This document shows positions 8,973 to 16,934 of a stretch of 50,805 nucleotides of DNA, piece by piece. Position 1 is the stretch's first letter; the number at the start of each line of letters is the position of its first letter. Made by a program: the position numbers and the translations under genes. The stretch covers positions 1 through 50,805 of the forward strand of contig JAJEDD010000009.1 in assembly GCA_022821685.1 (NCBI GenBank), written 5' to 3'. The notes below the pieces were generated by a model. The model was not told where the DNA came from, ran no database searches, and saw only the letters and a program-made list of their open reading frames with translations. The stretch is from Acidimicrobiia bacterium. GTDB taxonomy: Bacteria; Actinomycetota; Acidimicrobiia; Acidimicrobiales; Aldehydirespiratoraceae.

Positions 8973-9060
8973 CGTCCGCCCGTCCCCTCGACCGCTTCGA
9001 CGGCGCCGGAAGCGGCCGCGCCTGAAGCGAACTTCGACCATCTCATAGCGCGCCCACCGT
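8957..9060 (-). repeat. Duplicated proS start region with a 25-codon upstream frame
   Basis: On the minus strand ATGAGATGGTCGAAG (start at 9046) and ATGAGGTGGTCGAAG (proS start at 8972) match at 14 of 15 bases, 74 bases apart, with weaker similarity extending upstream. The outer copy opens a 25-codon frame (MRWSKFAS...) whose TGA (8969-8971) overlaps the true proS ATG as ATGA. It is either a relic tandem duplication or a translationally coupled leader peptide. Confidence 0.6.
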
Positions 9061-9199
9061 AGCCAATGGTGCACCTTCGGACGCGCCCCATCCGACAGTT
9101 CGCGGTGGGCAAGCGCCGGCTGATCAAGCGGCTCATTCCGGGAGGCTTCCCCAACTGCCGCGGACCAGTCCGCCGACGAAGCCTGGCCGCGCTCGCAGC

Positions 9200-9232
9200 G
9201 GTAGGGTTGCCGCGGTGAACCCCAACCCTGCC
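9200..9232 (+). promoter_or_regulatory. Hairpin enclosing the formate dehydrogenase start codon
   Basis: GGTAGGGTTG (9200-9209) pairs with CAACCCTGCC (9223-9232): ten pairs, one of them G-U. This leaves a 13-base loop containing the GTG start at 9215. No clear Shine-Dalgarno site precedes the start. The fold could expose or gate initiation, or the transcript may be leaderless. Confidence 0.35.
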
Positions 9233-11173
9233 ACCGTCGTCCCGCGGCGCAAGAAGTCCTACGAGAACCGGCTGCCCCGGCTGACCACTCCGATGGTTCG
9301 AGACAACGGGCGGTTGCGCCACGCCACCTGGGACGAGGCCCTCGACCGGGCCGCCGACGGCTTCCGGGCCGTGCTCGACCGCTGCGGACCCGACGGCTTC
9401 GGCATGTTCAGCTGCTCCAAGGCCACCAACGAGATGAACTACGCCGCCCAGAAGTTCATCCGCACCGCCATCGGGTCGAACAACATCGACTCCTGCAACC
9501 GAACTTGACACGCTCCCTCCGTCGTCGGTCTGGCGACAGTGTTCGGAGCGGGAGGCGGCACCTCGTCCTACACCGAGGTTGAGCACGCCGACGTGATCCT
9601 GCTGTGGGGCTCCAACGCCCGTGAGGCCCATCCGATCTTCTTCCACCACGTCCTGCGGGGCATCGCCAACGGTGCCCGCATGTACGCCATCGACCCCCGG
9701 CGCACATCGTCGGCCAAGTTCGCCGACCGCTGGCTGGGACTGTCGGTGGGCACCGACATCGCGCTGGCCAACGCCATGGGCCGCGAGATCATCGCCGCCG
9801 GCCTGCACAACGCCGACTTCATCGCCCACTCCACCCAGGGTTTCGAGGCTTATGCGGCCCACGTCGAGTCGTACACCCTCGACTGGGCCGCCGAGGCCAC
9901 CGGCGTGCCCGCCGAGGCCATACGCGACATGGCCCACGCCTATGCCGCCGCCCCCACCGCCCAGATCCTGTGGACCCTGGGCATCACCGAGCACCACAAC
10001 GCGGTCGACAACGTGGTGTCGCTGTGCAACCTGGCCCTGCTCACCGGCCACGTCGGCCGCTGGGGCTCGGGCCTGTGCCCCCTGCGGGGCCAGAACAACG
10101 TGCAGGGCGGCGGCGACATGGGCGCCATCCCCAACAAGTTCCCCGGCTTCCAGGACGTGGCCGACGACGGGGTGCGGGCCAAGTTCGAGGCCGCCTACGG
10201 CACCGAGCTCAACGGCGTGCCCGGCAAACACCTGACGCTGATGTTCGAGGCCATGGAGGCCGGCGAGCTGCGGGCCTGCTACGTGATCGGCGAGAACCCG
10301 GCCGACTCCGAGGCCGATGTGGAGCACGCCCGCAAGCTGCTGGCCGGGCTCGACATCCTGGTGGTGCAGGACATCTTCATGACCCGCACCGCCGAGATGG
10401 CCGACGTGGTGCTGCCCGCCTCGGTGGCATGGGCCGAGTCCGACGGCACGGTCACCTCCAGCGAGCGGCGGGTGCAGCGGGTCCGCCCCGCGGTGCCGCC
10501 GCCGGGCCAGGCCCGCCACGACATCGACATCATCGGCGAGCTGGCCCGCCGCCTCGGCGTCGATTGGGGCCACCCCGGTTCCCAGGAGCTGTGGGACGAG
10601 ATGCGGGCGCTGTCGCCCATGCACACCGGCATGTCGTGGGAGCGCCTGGAGGCCTCCGGCGGGATCCAGTGGCCCTGCGGAAGCGACGACCACCCCGGCT
10701 CGGAGTTCCTCCACGGCTGGCTGTGGGCCGACGATCTGGAGGGCCGCGACCCGGCGCCGTTCAGCATCACCCACCACGCCCCTCCCGCCGAGAAGCTCAG
10801 CGACGAGTTCCCGCTGCGGCTCACCACCGGCCGGGCGCTCGACTCCTACAACACCGGGGTGCAGTCGGGCGGCTACGCCTCGCCCATCCGCTACGGCGAC
10901 GCCATCGACGTCAACCCGGTTGACGCGGCCGCGCTGGGCGTGGCCGACGGGGAGCGGGTGCGGGTCAGCTCACCCCGAGGCTCGGTGGAGATGGACGTGC
11001 GGCTGCAGCCCGACATTCCCGCCGGCCTCACCTTCACCACCTTCCACTTCCCAGAGTTGGTGGACGCCAACGTGCTGACCAACGACGAGTGGGACCGCCG
11101 CTCGGGAACGGCAGAATTCAAGGCGGCCGCCATCCGCATCTCCAAGCTCGAACCGGAGCCCGCCCCCGCCTAA
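9215..11173 (+). CDS. fdhA: Selenocysteine formate dehydrogenase, catalytic half only
   Basis: Molybdo/tungsto-pterin subunit that oxidises formate to CO2. The in-frame TGA at 9506-9508 is residue 98. It sits in NIDSCNRT-U-HAPSVVGLA, where U is the active-site selenocysteine (cysteine in other homologues), and the frame continues without a break to 11173 (652 residues). Downstream are the bis-MGD domains (VILLWGSNAREAHPIFFHH, MYAIDPRR near 165, LCPLRGQNNVQGGGDMG near 290, VLPASVAWAESDGTVTSSERRVQR near 400-425) and the C-terminal molydopterin-binding domain (RLTTGRALDSYNTGVQSGGYASP). The usual N-terminal 4Fe-4S segment is missing and is encoded separately at 13047. The hairpin at 9521-9537 fits a bacterial SECIS. 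A caller treating TGA as stop would split it into 97- and 544-residue pieces. No selA, selB, selC or selD is in the window. Confidence 0.88.
9521..9537 (+). promoter_or_regulatory. Bacterial SECIS element
   Basis: GTCGTC (9521-9526) pairs with GGCGAC (9532-9537) around the loop GGTCT (9527-9531), 12 bases after the UGA. The E. coli fdhF element, as I recall it, has the same GGUCU in its apical loop and a similar distance from UGA. That loop is the part recognised by SelB. Confidence 0.7.
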
Positions 11174-11194
11174 TGCACGACTGCCGTTTAGCGC

Positions 11195-12961
11195 ATGACT
11201 GACATCTATCTGGGCGCGGACCGCGCCACTGAGCCGGAAATCGCCGCGGTCGATGCCGCGCTGCGCGCGGGTGGTATCGACCCGGTGGTGCAGCCCGAGA
11301 CCGAGAGGCTGTACACGTCGGGAAGGGCCCGGCGGCGGGAGCGGCGCCACTTCCTGCTGCCCGCTCTGCACGCCCTGCAGAACATGTCGGGCTGGATCAG
11401 CCCCGGCGGCATCAACTACGTGGCCGAGGTGCTCGACGTTCCTCCCGCCGAGGCCTTCGGGGTGGCCACCTTCTACGACCTGTTCCGCACCGAGGCCCCC
11501 TCACACGAGGGCGACACCTTCTATGTGTGCGTCGACGCCGCCTGCCAGATCGCGGGCTACGACGACCTGGCCGAGTCGGTGAGGGCATCGGGCGGTCATG
11601 TGCACCTGGGGCCGTGCCTGGGCCAGTGTGAGCGGGCCCCGGCGCTGTTCGTGCAGGGGTCCGGGGGCCGTCGCGACTATGTTCCTGCCGACGAAGACCC
11701 CTTTGTGCTGCCCCAGGCTGGCGACCCGTCGCTGCGCCTGCTGCGCCGCATCGGCACCGCCGACCCCGACTCGCTGGAGTCCTACCTCGCCCACGGCGGC
11801 TATGTGGCCCTGCGCCGGGCCGGCGAGATGGGCGCGGAGGCGGTGCTGGAGGCGGTGGCCGACTCGGGGTTGTCGGGCCGGGGCGGGGCGGCCTTCCCGA
11901 CCGGCGTCAAGTGGCGGGCCGTGGCCGCCGAGGGTGGACGGCCCAAGCATGTGGTGGCCAACTGCGACGAGTCCGAGCCGGGCACGTTCAAGGACCGCAT
12001 CGTCATGGAGCACGACCCGTTCGCGGTGATCGAGGCCATGACCATCGCCGGGCTGGCCACCGGCGCGGCCAACGGCTGGATCTACATCCGGGGCGAGTAC
12101 CCGCAGGCCACCGCCCGCCTGCAGGGCGCTATCGAAGCGGCCCGGGCCGAGGGGCTGCTCGGCCCGAACTCAGCCGGCACCGGCCATGACTTCGATATCG
12201 CCATCTGGCGGGGGGCGGGCGCCTACATCTGCGGCGAGGAGACCGCGCTGTTCAACTCGCTGGAGGGGTTCCGGGGCGAGCCCCGCAACAAGCCGCCGTT
12301 CCCCACCACCCACGGCCTGTTCGGCGAACCCACCGCCATCAACAATCCCGAGACCCTGCTCAACGTCGGTGACATCATCATCGAAGGCCCCGACGCCTAC
12401 CGGCAGCGGGGGACCGAGCGGTCGCCGGGCACCAAGCTGCTGTGCCTGTCGGGCAAGGTGGGGCGTCCCGGTCTCTACGAGGTGCCGTTCGGCACCACGC
12501 TGGGCACCCTGCTCGACCTCGCGGGCGGGGTGGCCGGCAACGGCGAGCTTCAGGCGGTGCTGATGGGCGGCGCGGCTGGATCATTCGTCGGGCCCGACTC
12601 GCTGGGCCTGCCGCTCACGCTGGAGGACACCCGGGCGGCGGGCACCACCCTCGGGTCGGGGGTGGTGATGGTGTTCGACACGTCGGTGGACATGACCGCC
12701 GTGGTGGTGCGCATCGCTGAGTTCTTCCGCGACGAGTCGTGCGGGCAGTGCGTGCCGTGCCGGGTCGGGGCGGTGCGCCAGCACGAGACGCTGGTGCAGA
12801 TGCAGAAGCGGGGCTCGCTGTCGGCCGACCGTCGGGCGCTGATCGACGACATGGCCGAGGCGATGGTGGACGCCTCCATCTGCGGCCTGGGCCACACCGC
12901 CGCCTCAGCCGTGCGCTCCGCGCTGAACCTGGGCCTAATCCAAGAGGCACCGGCCGCGTGA
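11195..12961 (+). CDS. NuoE-NuoF fusion, NAD(H)-linked diaphorase subunit of formate dehydrogenase
   Basis: Carries electrons from the formate-oxidising subunit to NAD+. In 588 residues, a NuoE-like thioredoxin-fold 2Fe-2S domain comes first (CVDAAC near 110 and CLGQC near 140 supply four cysteines). A NuoF-like domain follows with the FMN/NADH segment GRGGAAFPTGVKW near 235, GAGAYICGEETAL near 345 and the 4Fe-4S motif SCGQCVPCRVG near 520. It starts 21 bases after the catalytic subunit. NuoE and NuoF are separate genes (fdsG, fdsB) in well-known soluble NAD-dependent formate dehydrogenases; here they are one chain. Context makes this part of the formate dehydrogenase and not complex I. Confidence 0.88.
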   Translation: MTDIYLGADRATEPEIAAVDAALRAGGIDPVVQPETERLYTSGRARRRERRHFLLPALHALQNMSGWISPGGINYVAEVLDVPPAEAFGVATFYDLFRTEAPSHEGDTFYVCVDAACQIAGYDDLAESVRASGGHVHLGPCLGQCERAPALFVQGSGGRRDYVPADEDPFVLPQAGDPSLRLLRRIGTADPDSLESYLAHGGYVALRRAGEMGAEAVLEAVADSGLSGRGGAAFPTGVKWRAVAAEGGRPKHVVANCDESEPGTFKDRIVMEHDPFAVIEAMTIAGLATGAANGWIYIRGEYPQATARLQGAIEAARAEGLLGPNSAGTGHDFDIAIWRGAGAYICGEETALFNSLEGFRGEPRNKPPFPTTHGLFGEPTAINNPETLLNVGDIIIEGPDAYRQRGTERSPGTKLLCLSGKVGRPGLYEVPFGTTLGTLLDLAGGVAGNGELQAVLMGGAAGSFVGPDSLGLPLTLEDTRAAGTTLGSGVVMVFDTSVDMTAVVVRIAEFFRDESCGQCVPCRVGAVRQHETLVQMQKRGSLSADRRALIDDMAEAMVDASICGLGHTAASAVRSALNLGLIQEAPAA

Positions 12962-13046
12962 GGGTGAATCGGCCCTGCATCGCGCGCCGCCGATCCGTTA
13001 GGCTTGTCCGCCGCGTGATTGCACTGCAACGACGTTCGAGCCCGCG

Positions 13047-13907
13047 ATGACTGCCGCCACGATCACCGAGACTGCGGTGAGCCTGCGCATCGACGGACGG
13101 TCGGTGGAGGTGGCCGAGGGCTCCACCATCCACGCCGCCTGCGTGGAGGCCGGCATCGACACCCCCACGCTGTGCTGGGCCGAGAACCTCACCCCGGTGA
13201 ACGTGTGCCGGGTGTGCGTGGTGGAGATGGAGGGGTCTCGGGCTCTGGTGCCGTCGTGCTCGCGGCCGGTATCCGACGGCATGGTCATTGAGACCGACAC
13301 CCCCCGGGTCCGCCACAGCCGCAAGATGGTGCTCGAGTTCTTGGGCTCGGGCGTGGATCTGAGCCAGGCCGACGATCTGCACCGCTGGATGGAGGCCTAC
13401 GGTGCCGACCCCGACCGCTACGGTGCCGACGACCACCCGGTGGAGCGGGTCGAAGAGCCGGTCAAGGTCCAGGACGAGCTCTACATCCGCGACTACTCCA
13501 AGTGCGTGCTGTGCTACAAGTGCGTGGAGGCCTGCGGCGACGACGCCCAGCACACTTTCGCCATCGCGGTGGCCGGCCGGGGCTTCGACGCTCGCATCTC
13601 CACCGAGTTCGACGTGACCCTGCCCGACTCGGCCTGCGTCTACTGCGGCAACTGCGTGGGCGTGTGCCCCACCGGCGCCCTCCAGTTCAAGACCGAGTAC
13701 GACCTTCGCCAAGTGGGGGAGTGGCGCCCGGACGACCAGTCCGTCACCCGCACGGTGTGCTCCTACTGCGGCGTGGGCTGCAACCTCGACCTGCATGTGC
13801 AGGACGAGCGCATCGTGAAGGTCACCTCACCTTCCGACCATTCGGTCACCAGCGGCCATCTCTGCATCAAGGGCCGCTTCGGCTGGCAATACGTTCACGG
13901 CGAATAG
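13047..13907 (+). CDS. N-terminal Fe-S half of formate dehydrogenase alpha subunit, separately encoded
   Basis: Electron-relay half of the subunit that is normally one ~900-residue chain. In order it has a 2Fe-2S ferredoxin domain (cysteines in CWAENLTPVNVCRVC, then PSCS), two 4Fe-4S motifs (CVLCYKCVEACGD and CVYCGNCVGVCPTGAL, near 150-210) and the molydopterin-oxidoreductase 4Fe-4S domain (CSYCGVGC near 240, CIKGRFGWQYVH at the end). It stops precisely where the fused family members continue into their pterin domain; that continuation is the protein encoded at 9215. The 30-codon frame between the diaphorase stop (GTGA, 12958) and this ATG also ends in ATGA. No frameshift remnant of a fused gene is visible, so this looks like a stable split. 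Confidence 0.85.
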   Translation: MTAATITETAVSLRIDGRSVEVAEGSTIHAACVEAGIDTPTLCWAENLTPVNVCRVCVVEMEGSRALVPSCSRPVSDGMVIETDTPRVRHSRKMVLEFLGSGVDLSQADDLHRWMEAYGADPDRYGADDHPVERVEEPVKVQDELYIRDYSKCVLCYKCVEACGDDAQHTFAIAVAGRGFDARISTEFDVTLPDSACVYCGNCVGVCPTGALQFKTEYDLRQVGEWRPDDQSVTRTVCSYCGVGCNLDLHVQDERIVKVTSPSDHSVTSGHLCIKGRFGWQYVHGE

Positions 13908-13998
13908 CCCGGCAACTACAGCTCCAGACTCAGCACGCATCTACGAGTTTTTACAGCTCTTCTCATGCATAGTCGAGGTAGCTTCGCATAAGCCCTAG

Positions 13999-14079
13999 CA
14001 TGTGAGAGCCGGAGCGTCTCCCCGAGCCACGTCAGTGGAGAGCCTTCAACCAGGGGGGAGGCGCTCCGGCACCTACATG
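13999..14079 (+). other. Strong stem-loop, possible structured RNA or small mobile relic
   Basis: GCCGGAGCGTCTCCCC (14008-14023) pairs with GGGGAGGCGCTCCGGC (14055-14070): 16 pairs, only one of them G-U. Outside this stem CATGT (13999-14003) pairs with ACATG (14075-14079). Inside the loop CCAC-GTCA-GTGG makes a smaller hairpin. No T run follows. The 8-mer CATGTGAG occurs at 13999-14006 and again at 14105-14112, just before the next gene's ribosome binding site. I could not match it to a tRNA (including tRNA-Sec) or to a riboswitch I know. Confidence 0.5.
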
Positions 14080-14123
14080 ATGCACTATAGCGTCGCAACA
14101 CTCTCATGTGAGGAGTTCAAGGA

Positions 14124-14924
14124 ATGACGTCAGCACCTGATCCCAGCGCCCATGAGGCTGCGGCCGAGCGGTTGCGGACCGCAACGGCCGACAGCGTGGC
14201 TTGCGAGCCGGTGCGGGGCCTGCTGGGGTCCGCTGCCGAAACCGAGGCCGGGTATGCGGTGCAGCAGCTCAACACCGATCACTGGCTCGCCGCCGGTCGG
14301 AGGATCAGCGGGCACAAGGTGGGTCTGACCAACCCGGCCGTGCAGCAGCAGTTGGGCATGGACGAGCCGATCTGGGGCGTCCTGTACGCGGATGTGTGCC
14401 GCACCGACGGCGACGACATCGGCGGCGCCGGGCTGATGCAGCCGCGGGTCGAAGTCGAGGTGGCGGTGGTGTTGGACACCGACCTCGACAAGGGCACCCA
14501 CACCGTGGCCGACGTGGTAAGCGCCACCGCCTACGTGCTGCCGGCGCTGGAGATCGTCGACAGCCGCATGGCCTGGGACATCACCAGCGCCGACATGATC
14601 GCCGACAACGCCGGATCCGGCCTCTACGTGCTGGGAACCCGCCCAGTGCCGCTGACGGCCGTGGATCTGCGCCGGGTGGAGATGCAACTGACGATCAACG
14701 GCTCCGACGCGGCCACCGGCAACGGCGCGGCCTGCCTGGGCAACCCGCTGAACTCGGTCCTGTGGCTGGCCGACGCCCTGTGCAAGTACGGCACGCCGCT
14801 ACAAGCCGGCGAATGCATCATGACCGGCTCCCTCTGTGGAATGCTGCCCCTGAGCCCCGGCGACCAGATCCACGCCGAAATAGAAGCCCTAGGCCCAATA
14901 ACAGCGCACCTATCCACAACCTGA
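14124..14924 (+). CDS. 2-oxopent-4-enoate hydratase / fumarylacetoacetate hydrolase-family protein
   Basis: Likely hydrates a 2-hydroxypenta-2,4-dienoate-type compound, or decarboxylates a 4-oxalocrotonate-like one, in aromatic meta-cleavage; metal-dependent and cytosolic. The 266 residues show GHKVGLTNPAVQQQLGMDEPIWGVL (split across residues 63-88), the metal-site run QPRVEVEVAVVL near 110 and PALEIVDSR near 145, as in MhpD/BphH. AGGAG (14111-14115) is 8 bases before the ATG. No ring-cleavage dioxygenase or aldolase is nearby, so its pathway is open. The phenylacetate genes at 45 kb are the only other aromatic genes in view. Confidence 0.75.
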   Translation: MTSAPDPSAHEAAAERLRTATADSVACEPVRGLLGSAAETEAGYAVQQLNTDHWLAAGRRISGHKVGLTNPAVQQQLGMDEPIWGVLYADVCRTDGDDIGGAGLMQPRVEVEVAVVLDTDLDKGTHTVADVVSATAYVLPALEIVDSRMAWDITSADMIADNAGSGLYVLGTRPVPLTAVDLRRVEMQLTINGSDAATGNGAACLGNPLNSVLWLADALCKYGTPLQAGECIMTGSLCGMLPLSPGDQIHAEIEALGPITAHLSTT

Positions 14925-14972
14925 CCCCCCGACGAGCAGCGTGATCACGAGTGCCGTTACCGGCGGGGCCTC

Positions 14973-15602
14973 TCAGTAGAGCTGGTTGCGGTTGGCTTCG
15001 TCTTCGTCGGCGTCGATCGCCTTGGCGTTGGCGCCTGCGATCTGATCGGCCAGAACCTGGCCGTAGGTGGGATAGCTGGAGCGGTCGATCTGGACTTCGG
15101 GATCCCAGAGCCGGGAGCGGAGCAGCGCCCGGCCGCAGTGCAGGAAGGCGTCGGTGATCGTGATCTTCAGACCCGACAGCGGGGTCCGGCCGCCCACCGA
15201 CAGCGGTGCCAGCAGCTCCTCGTCGGAGGTGATCTCGGCAGTGCCGCACACTCGCAGCGTCTCGTTCATGCCCGGCACGAAGAACAGCAGCCCAACCACC
15301 GGGTGGTTGAGGATGTTCTGCAGCGAGTCGACCTGGTTGTTGCCGGGACGGTCGGGAATGAGCAGCGTGCGATCGTCGAGGATCTTGACGAACCCGGGCG
15401 GGTCGCCCCGCGGCGAGGCGTCGGCCCGGCCGTTGGTGCCGGTTGTGCTGAGCACGCAGAACGGCGACATCTCGATGAAGTTGCGGCAGTGGACGTCCAG
15501 ATGGTCGAGCACCTTCTGGGCCGCTCGCGGCCTCGGCTCCCGATAGACCGTCCGCAACTCTGCTCGGTTCGTGACTGCGGTGTCGGGTTCGGTGACAGAC
15601 AT
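14973..15602 (-). CDS. PPOX-fold FMN flavoprotein (MSMEG_1061-like)
   Basis: A 209-residue protein with the split beta-barrel of pyridoxamine-phosphate-oxidase relatives. Recognisable parts are the FVLSTTG-type segment (FCVLSTTGTNGRADASPRGD, near 48-67), TLLIPDRPGNNQVDSLQNIL near 85-103 and VGLLFFVPGMNETLRV near 107-120. These match the FMN-dependent group named after MSMEG_1061/DR_2398, whose substrates are unknown to me. It lies between the convergent hydratase and the upstream oxidase gene, with a 107-base gap on the latter side, so it is probably its own transcript. Confidence 0.75.
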   Translation of the reverse strand: MSVTEPDTAVTNRAELRTVYREPRPRAAQKVLDHLDVHCRNFIEMSPFCVLSTTGTNGRADASPRGDPPGFVKILDDRTLLIPDRPGNNQVDSLQNILNHPVVGLLFFVPGMNETLRVCGTAEITSDEELLAPLSVGGRTPLSGLKITITDAFLHCGRALLRSRLWDPEVQIDRSSYPTYGQVLADQIAGANAKAIDADEDEANRNQLY

Positions 15603-15709
15603 GGCCGCCCTCCCGTCGGTTCGGCTGCGACCGCTATAGCTGGCCGAAGGCTACACGCGCGCTCACCCTCGGTGAGAGTTCGCAGGATGGTCGCGGCGGG
15701 TTGTGCCCT

Positions 15710-16864
15710 TCAGGCCGGGGCCAGGCGGGGATTGCGGTTGCGGAGTTCTTCTAGGTGCTGGCAGCCGAGTTGGTGCATGACGGTGGTCAGCTGCTGCTCG
15801 AACATTGAGACGACGAACTGGGCGCCCTCTGATCCAAGTGCGCACAGGCCGTACATGAAGGCCCGGCCCGCCAGGGTGAAGTCGGCGCCGAGGGCCAGCG
15901 CCCGGGCTATGTCTAGGCCGCTGCGCACGCCGCCGTCGAACAGCACCGGCACCCTGCCGTATATGCGCTCCACGATGGGGGGCAGGGAGTCGACGGCCGC
16001 GGGTGCGGCGTCCAACTGGCGCCCGCCGTGGTTGGACACCACCACTGCGTCGGCGCCGCTGTCGATGCAGCGCTCGGCGTCGTCGGGGTGCAGGATCCCC
16101 TTGACTGCCACCGGGCCGGGCCACAGCTCGCACGTCTCGGCCAGGTAGTCCCACGACAGGGTGCCGCCCAGGCTGGCCCCCACGAAGCCGGCCAGCTCTC
16201 GCAGCGTGGCCTGGTCCACGTAGCGCTCCAGGGTGTGGAAGCGGGGCAGGCCGTTGCGCAGCAGCCCGAGAGTCCATGCCGGCCTCAGCGCGGCTTGAGC
16301 AACGTGGCGGGGCGTGATCTTCGGCGGCATCGACACCCGCTGGCGGCTCTGGCGCTCGCGGCGGGCTCGGGCCGGCACGTCGGCGGTCACCACCAGCACC
16401 CGGAAGCCGGCCCGGTGCGCCCGCTCGAGCAGGTCGGCCCGCACTCCGAGGTCGCGCGGCGGGTAGAGCTGGAACCAGCCCATGTCGCCGGCACGGGGTC
16501 CCACATCGGCCACATCGGCGGTGTTTACGGTGCTGGCCGTATAGGGGATCCGGCACCGGGCCGCCGTCTCAGCCAGGGCGATGTCGGCCCCCGGCCAGAT
16601 CAGCCCGGTGAGGCCCACCGGGGCGATCCCCACCGGCAGCGAGCAGCGGACCCCGAACAGCTCGGTGCTGACATCGGGCTCGAGGGCGCCCTTGAGAAAC
16701 TGCGGCGTCAGCAGCACCTGTTGGAGGCGCTCGGTGTTGCGGGCGCTGGCCCGCTCGTCGCCCTCGCCGCTGTCGAGGTACTCCCAGGCGAAGCGGGGGG
16801 TGCGCCGCCGGGCCCGCTGGCGAAGATCGTCGACGCTCTGGTACCGGACGGAGGGGTCAGCCAC
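15710..16864 (-). CDS. FMN-dependent alpha-hydroxy-acid oxidase/dehydrogenase
   Basis: TIM-barrel flavoenzyme of the lactate dehydrogenase / glycolate oxidase family, oxidising an L-2-hydroxy acid to the 2-oxo acid. The 384 residues include PVGIAPVGLTGLIWPGADIA near 75-95, the lysine strand VAVKGI near 255, the catalytic signature SNHGGRQLD near 280 and DGGVRSGLDIARALALGA near 310. GTG at 16864 is taken as start (MADPSVRYQSVDDL). The same opening peptide, MADPSV, is encoded again at 16933 in the duplicated junction. The particular hydroxy acid cannot be told. Confidence 0.85.
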   Translation of the reverse strand: MADPSVRYQSVDDLRQRARRRTPRFAWEYLDSGEGDERASARNTERLQQVLLTPQFLKGALEPDVSTELFGVRCSLPVGIAPVGLTGLIWPGADIALAETAARCRIPYTASTVNTADVADVGPRAGDMGWFQLYPPRDLGVRADLLERAHRAGFRVLVVTADVPARARRERQSRQRVSMPPKITPRHVAQAALRPAWTLGLLRNGLPRFHTLERYVDQATLRELAGFVGASLGGTLSWDYLAETCELWPGPVAVKGILHPDDAERCIDSGADAVVVSNHGGRQLDAAPAAVDSLPPIVERIYGRVPVLFDGGVRSGLDIARALALGADFTLAGRAFMYGLCALGSEGAQFVVSMFEQQLTTVMHQLGCQHLEELRNRNPRLAPA

Positions 16865-16934
16865 GGCTCATCTCGGAATGGGCAGCAAGGCCCGCTCCAG
16901 GCAGGCCCCGTTCGGGACCGAGGGGTCAGCCACG
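16845..16934 (-). repeat. Duplicated start region of the hydroxy-acid oxidase
   Basis: CGTGGCTGACCCCTC occurs at the gene's GTG start (16864) and again 69 bases upstream (GTG at 16933), with similarity continuing as GTCC. The outer copy overlaps the stop of the dienelactone hydrolase gene by 8 bases (GTGGCTGA). It begins a 21-codon frame, MADPSVPNG..., ending TGA at 16868-16870, just before the real start. Both genes are intact. Confidence 0.6.

Noticed and set aside
9506..9508. Nonsense mutation making the formate dehydrogenase a pseudogene
   Set aside because: The TGA sits exactly at the selenocysteine position, the downstream frame is intact for 554 codons, and a SECIS-like hairpin follows.
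11173..11202. 9-codon frame between the catalytic formate dehydrogenase gene and the diaphorase gene
   Set aside because: Similarity between ATGCACGACTGCC and ATGACTGAC needs a 4-base gap, and the frame does not end on the true start.
11195..12961. Complex I NuoE/NuoF
   Set aside because: No other nuo genes are present, and the neighbours are formate dehydrogenase parts.
13908..14123. tRNA-Sec (selC) in the gap next to the selenoprotein genes
   Set aside because: A TTCAAC string is present, but the flanking bases cannot form an anticodon stem, and there is no T-arm or 8-bp acceptor stem.
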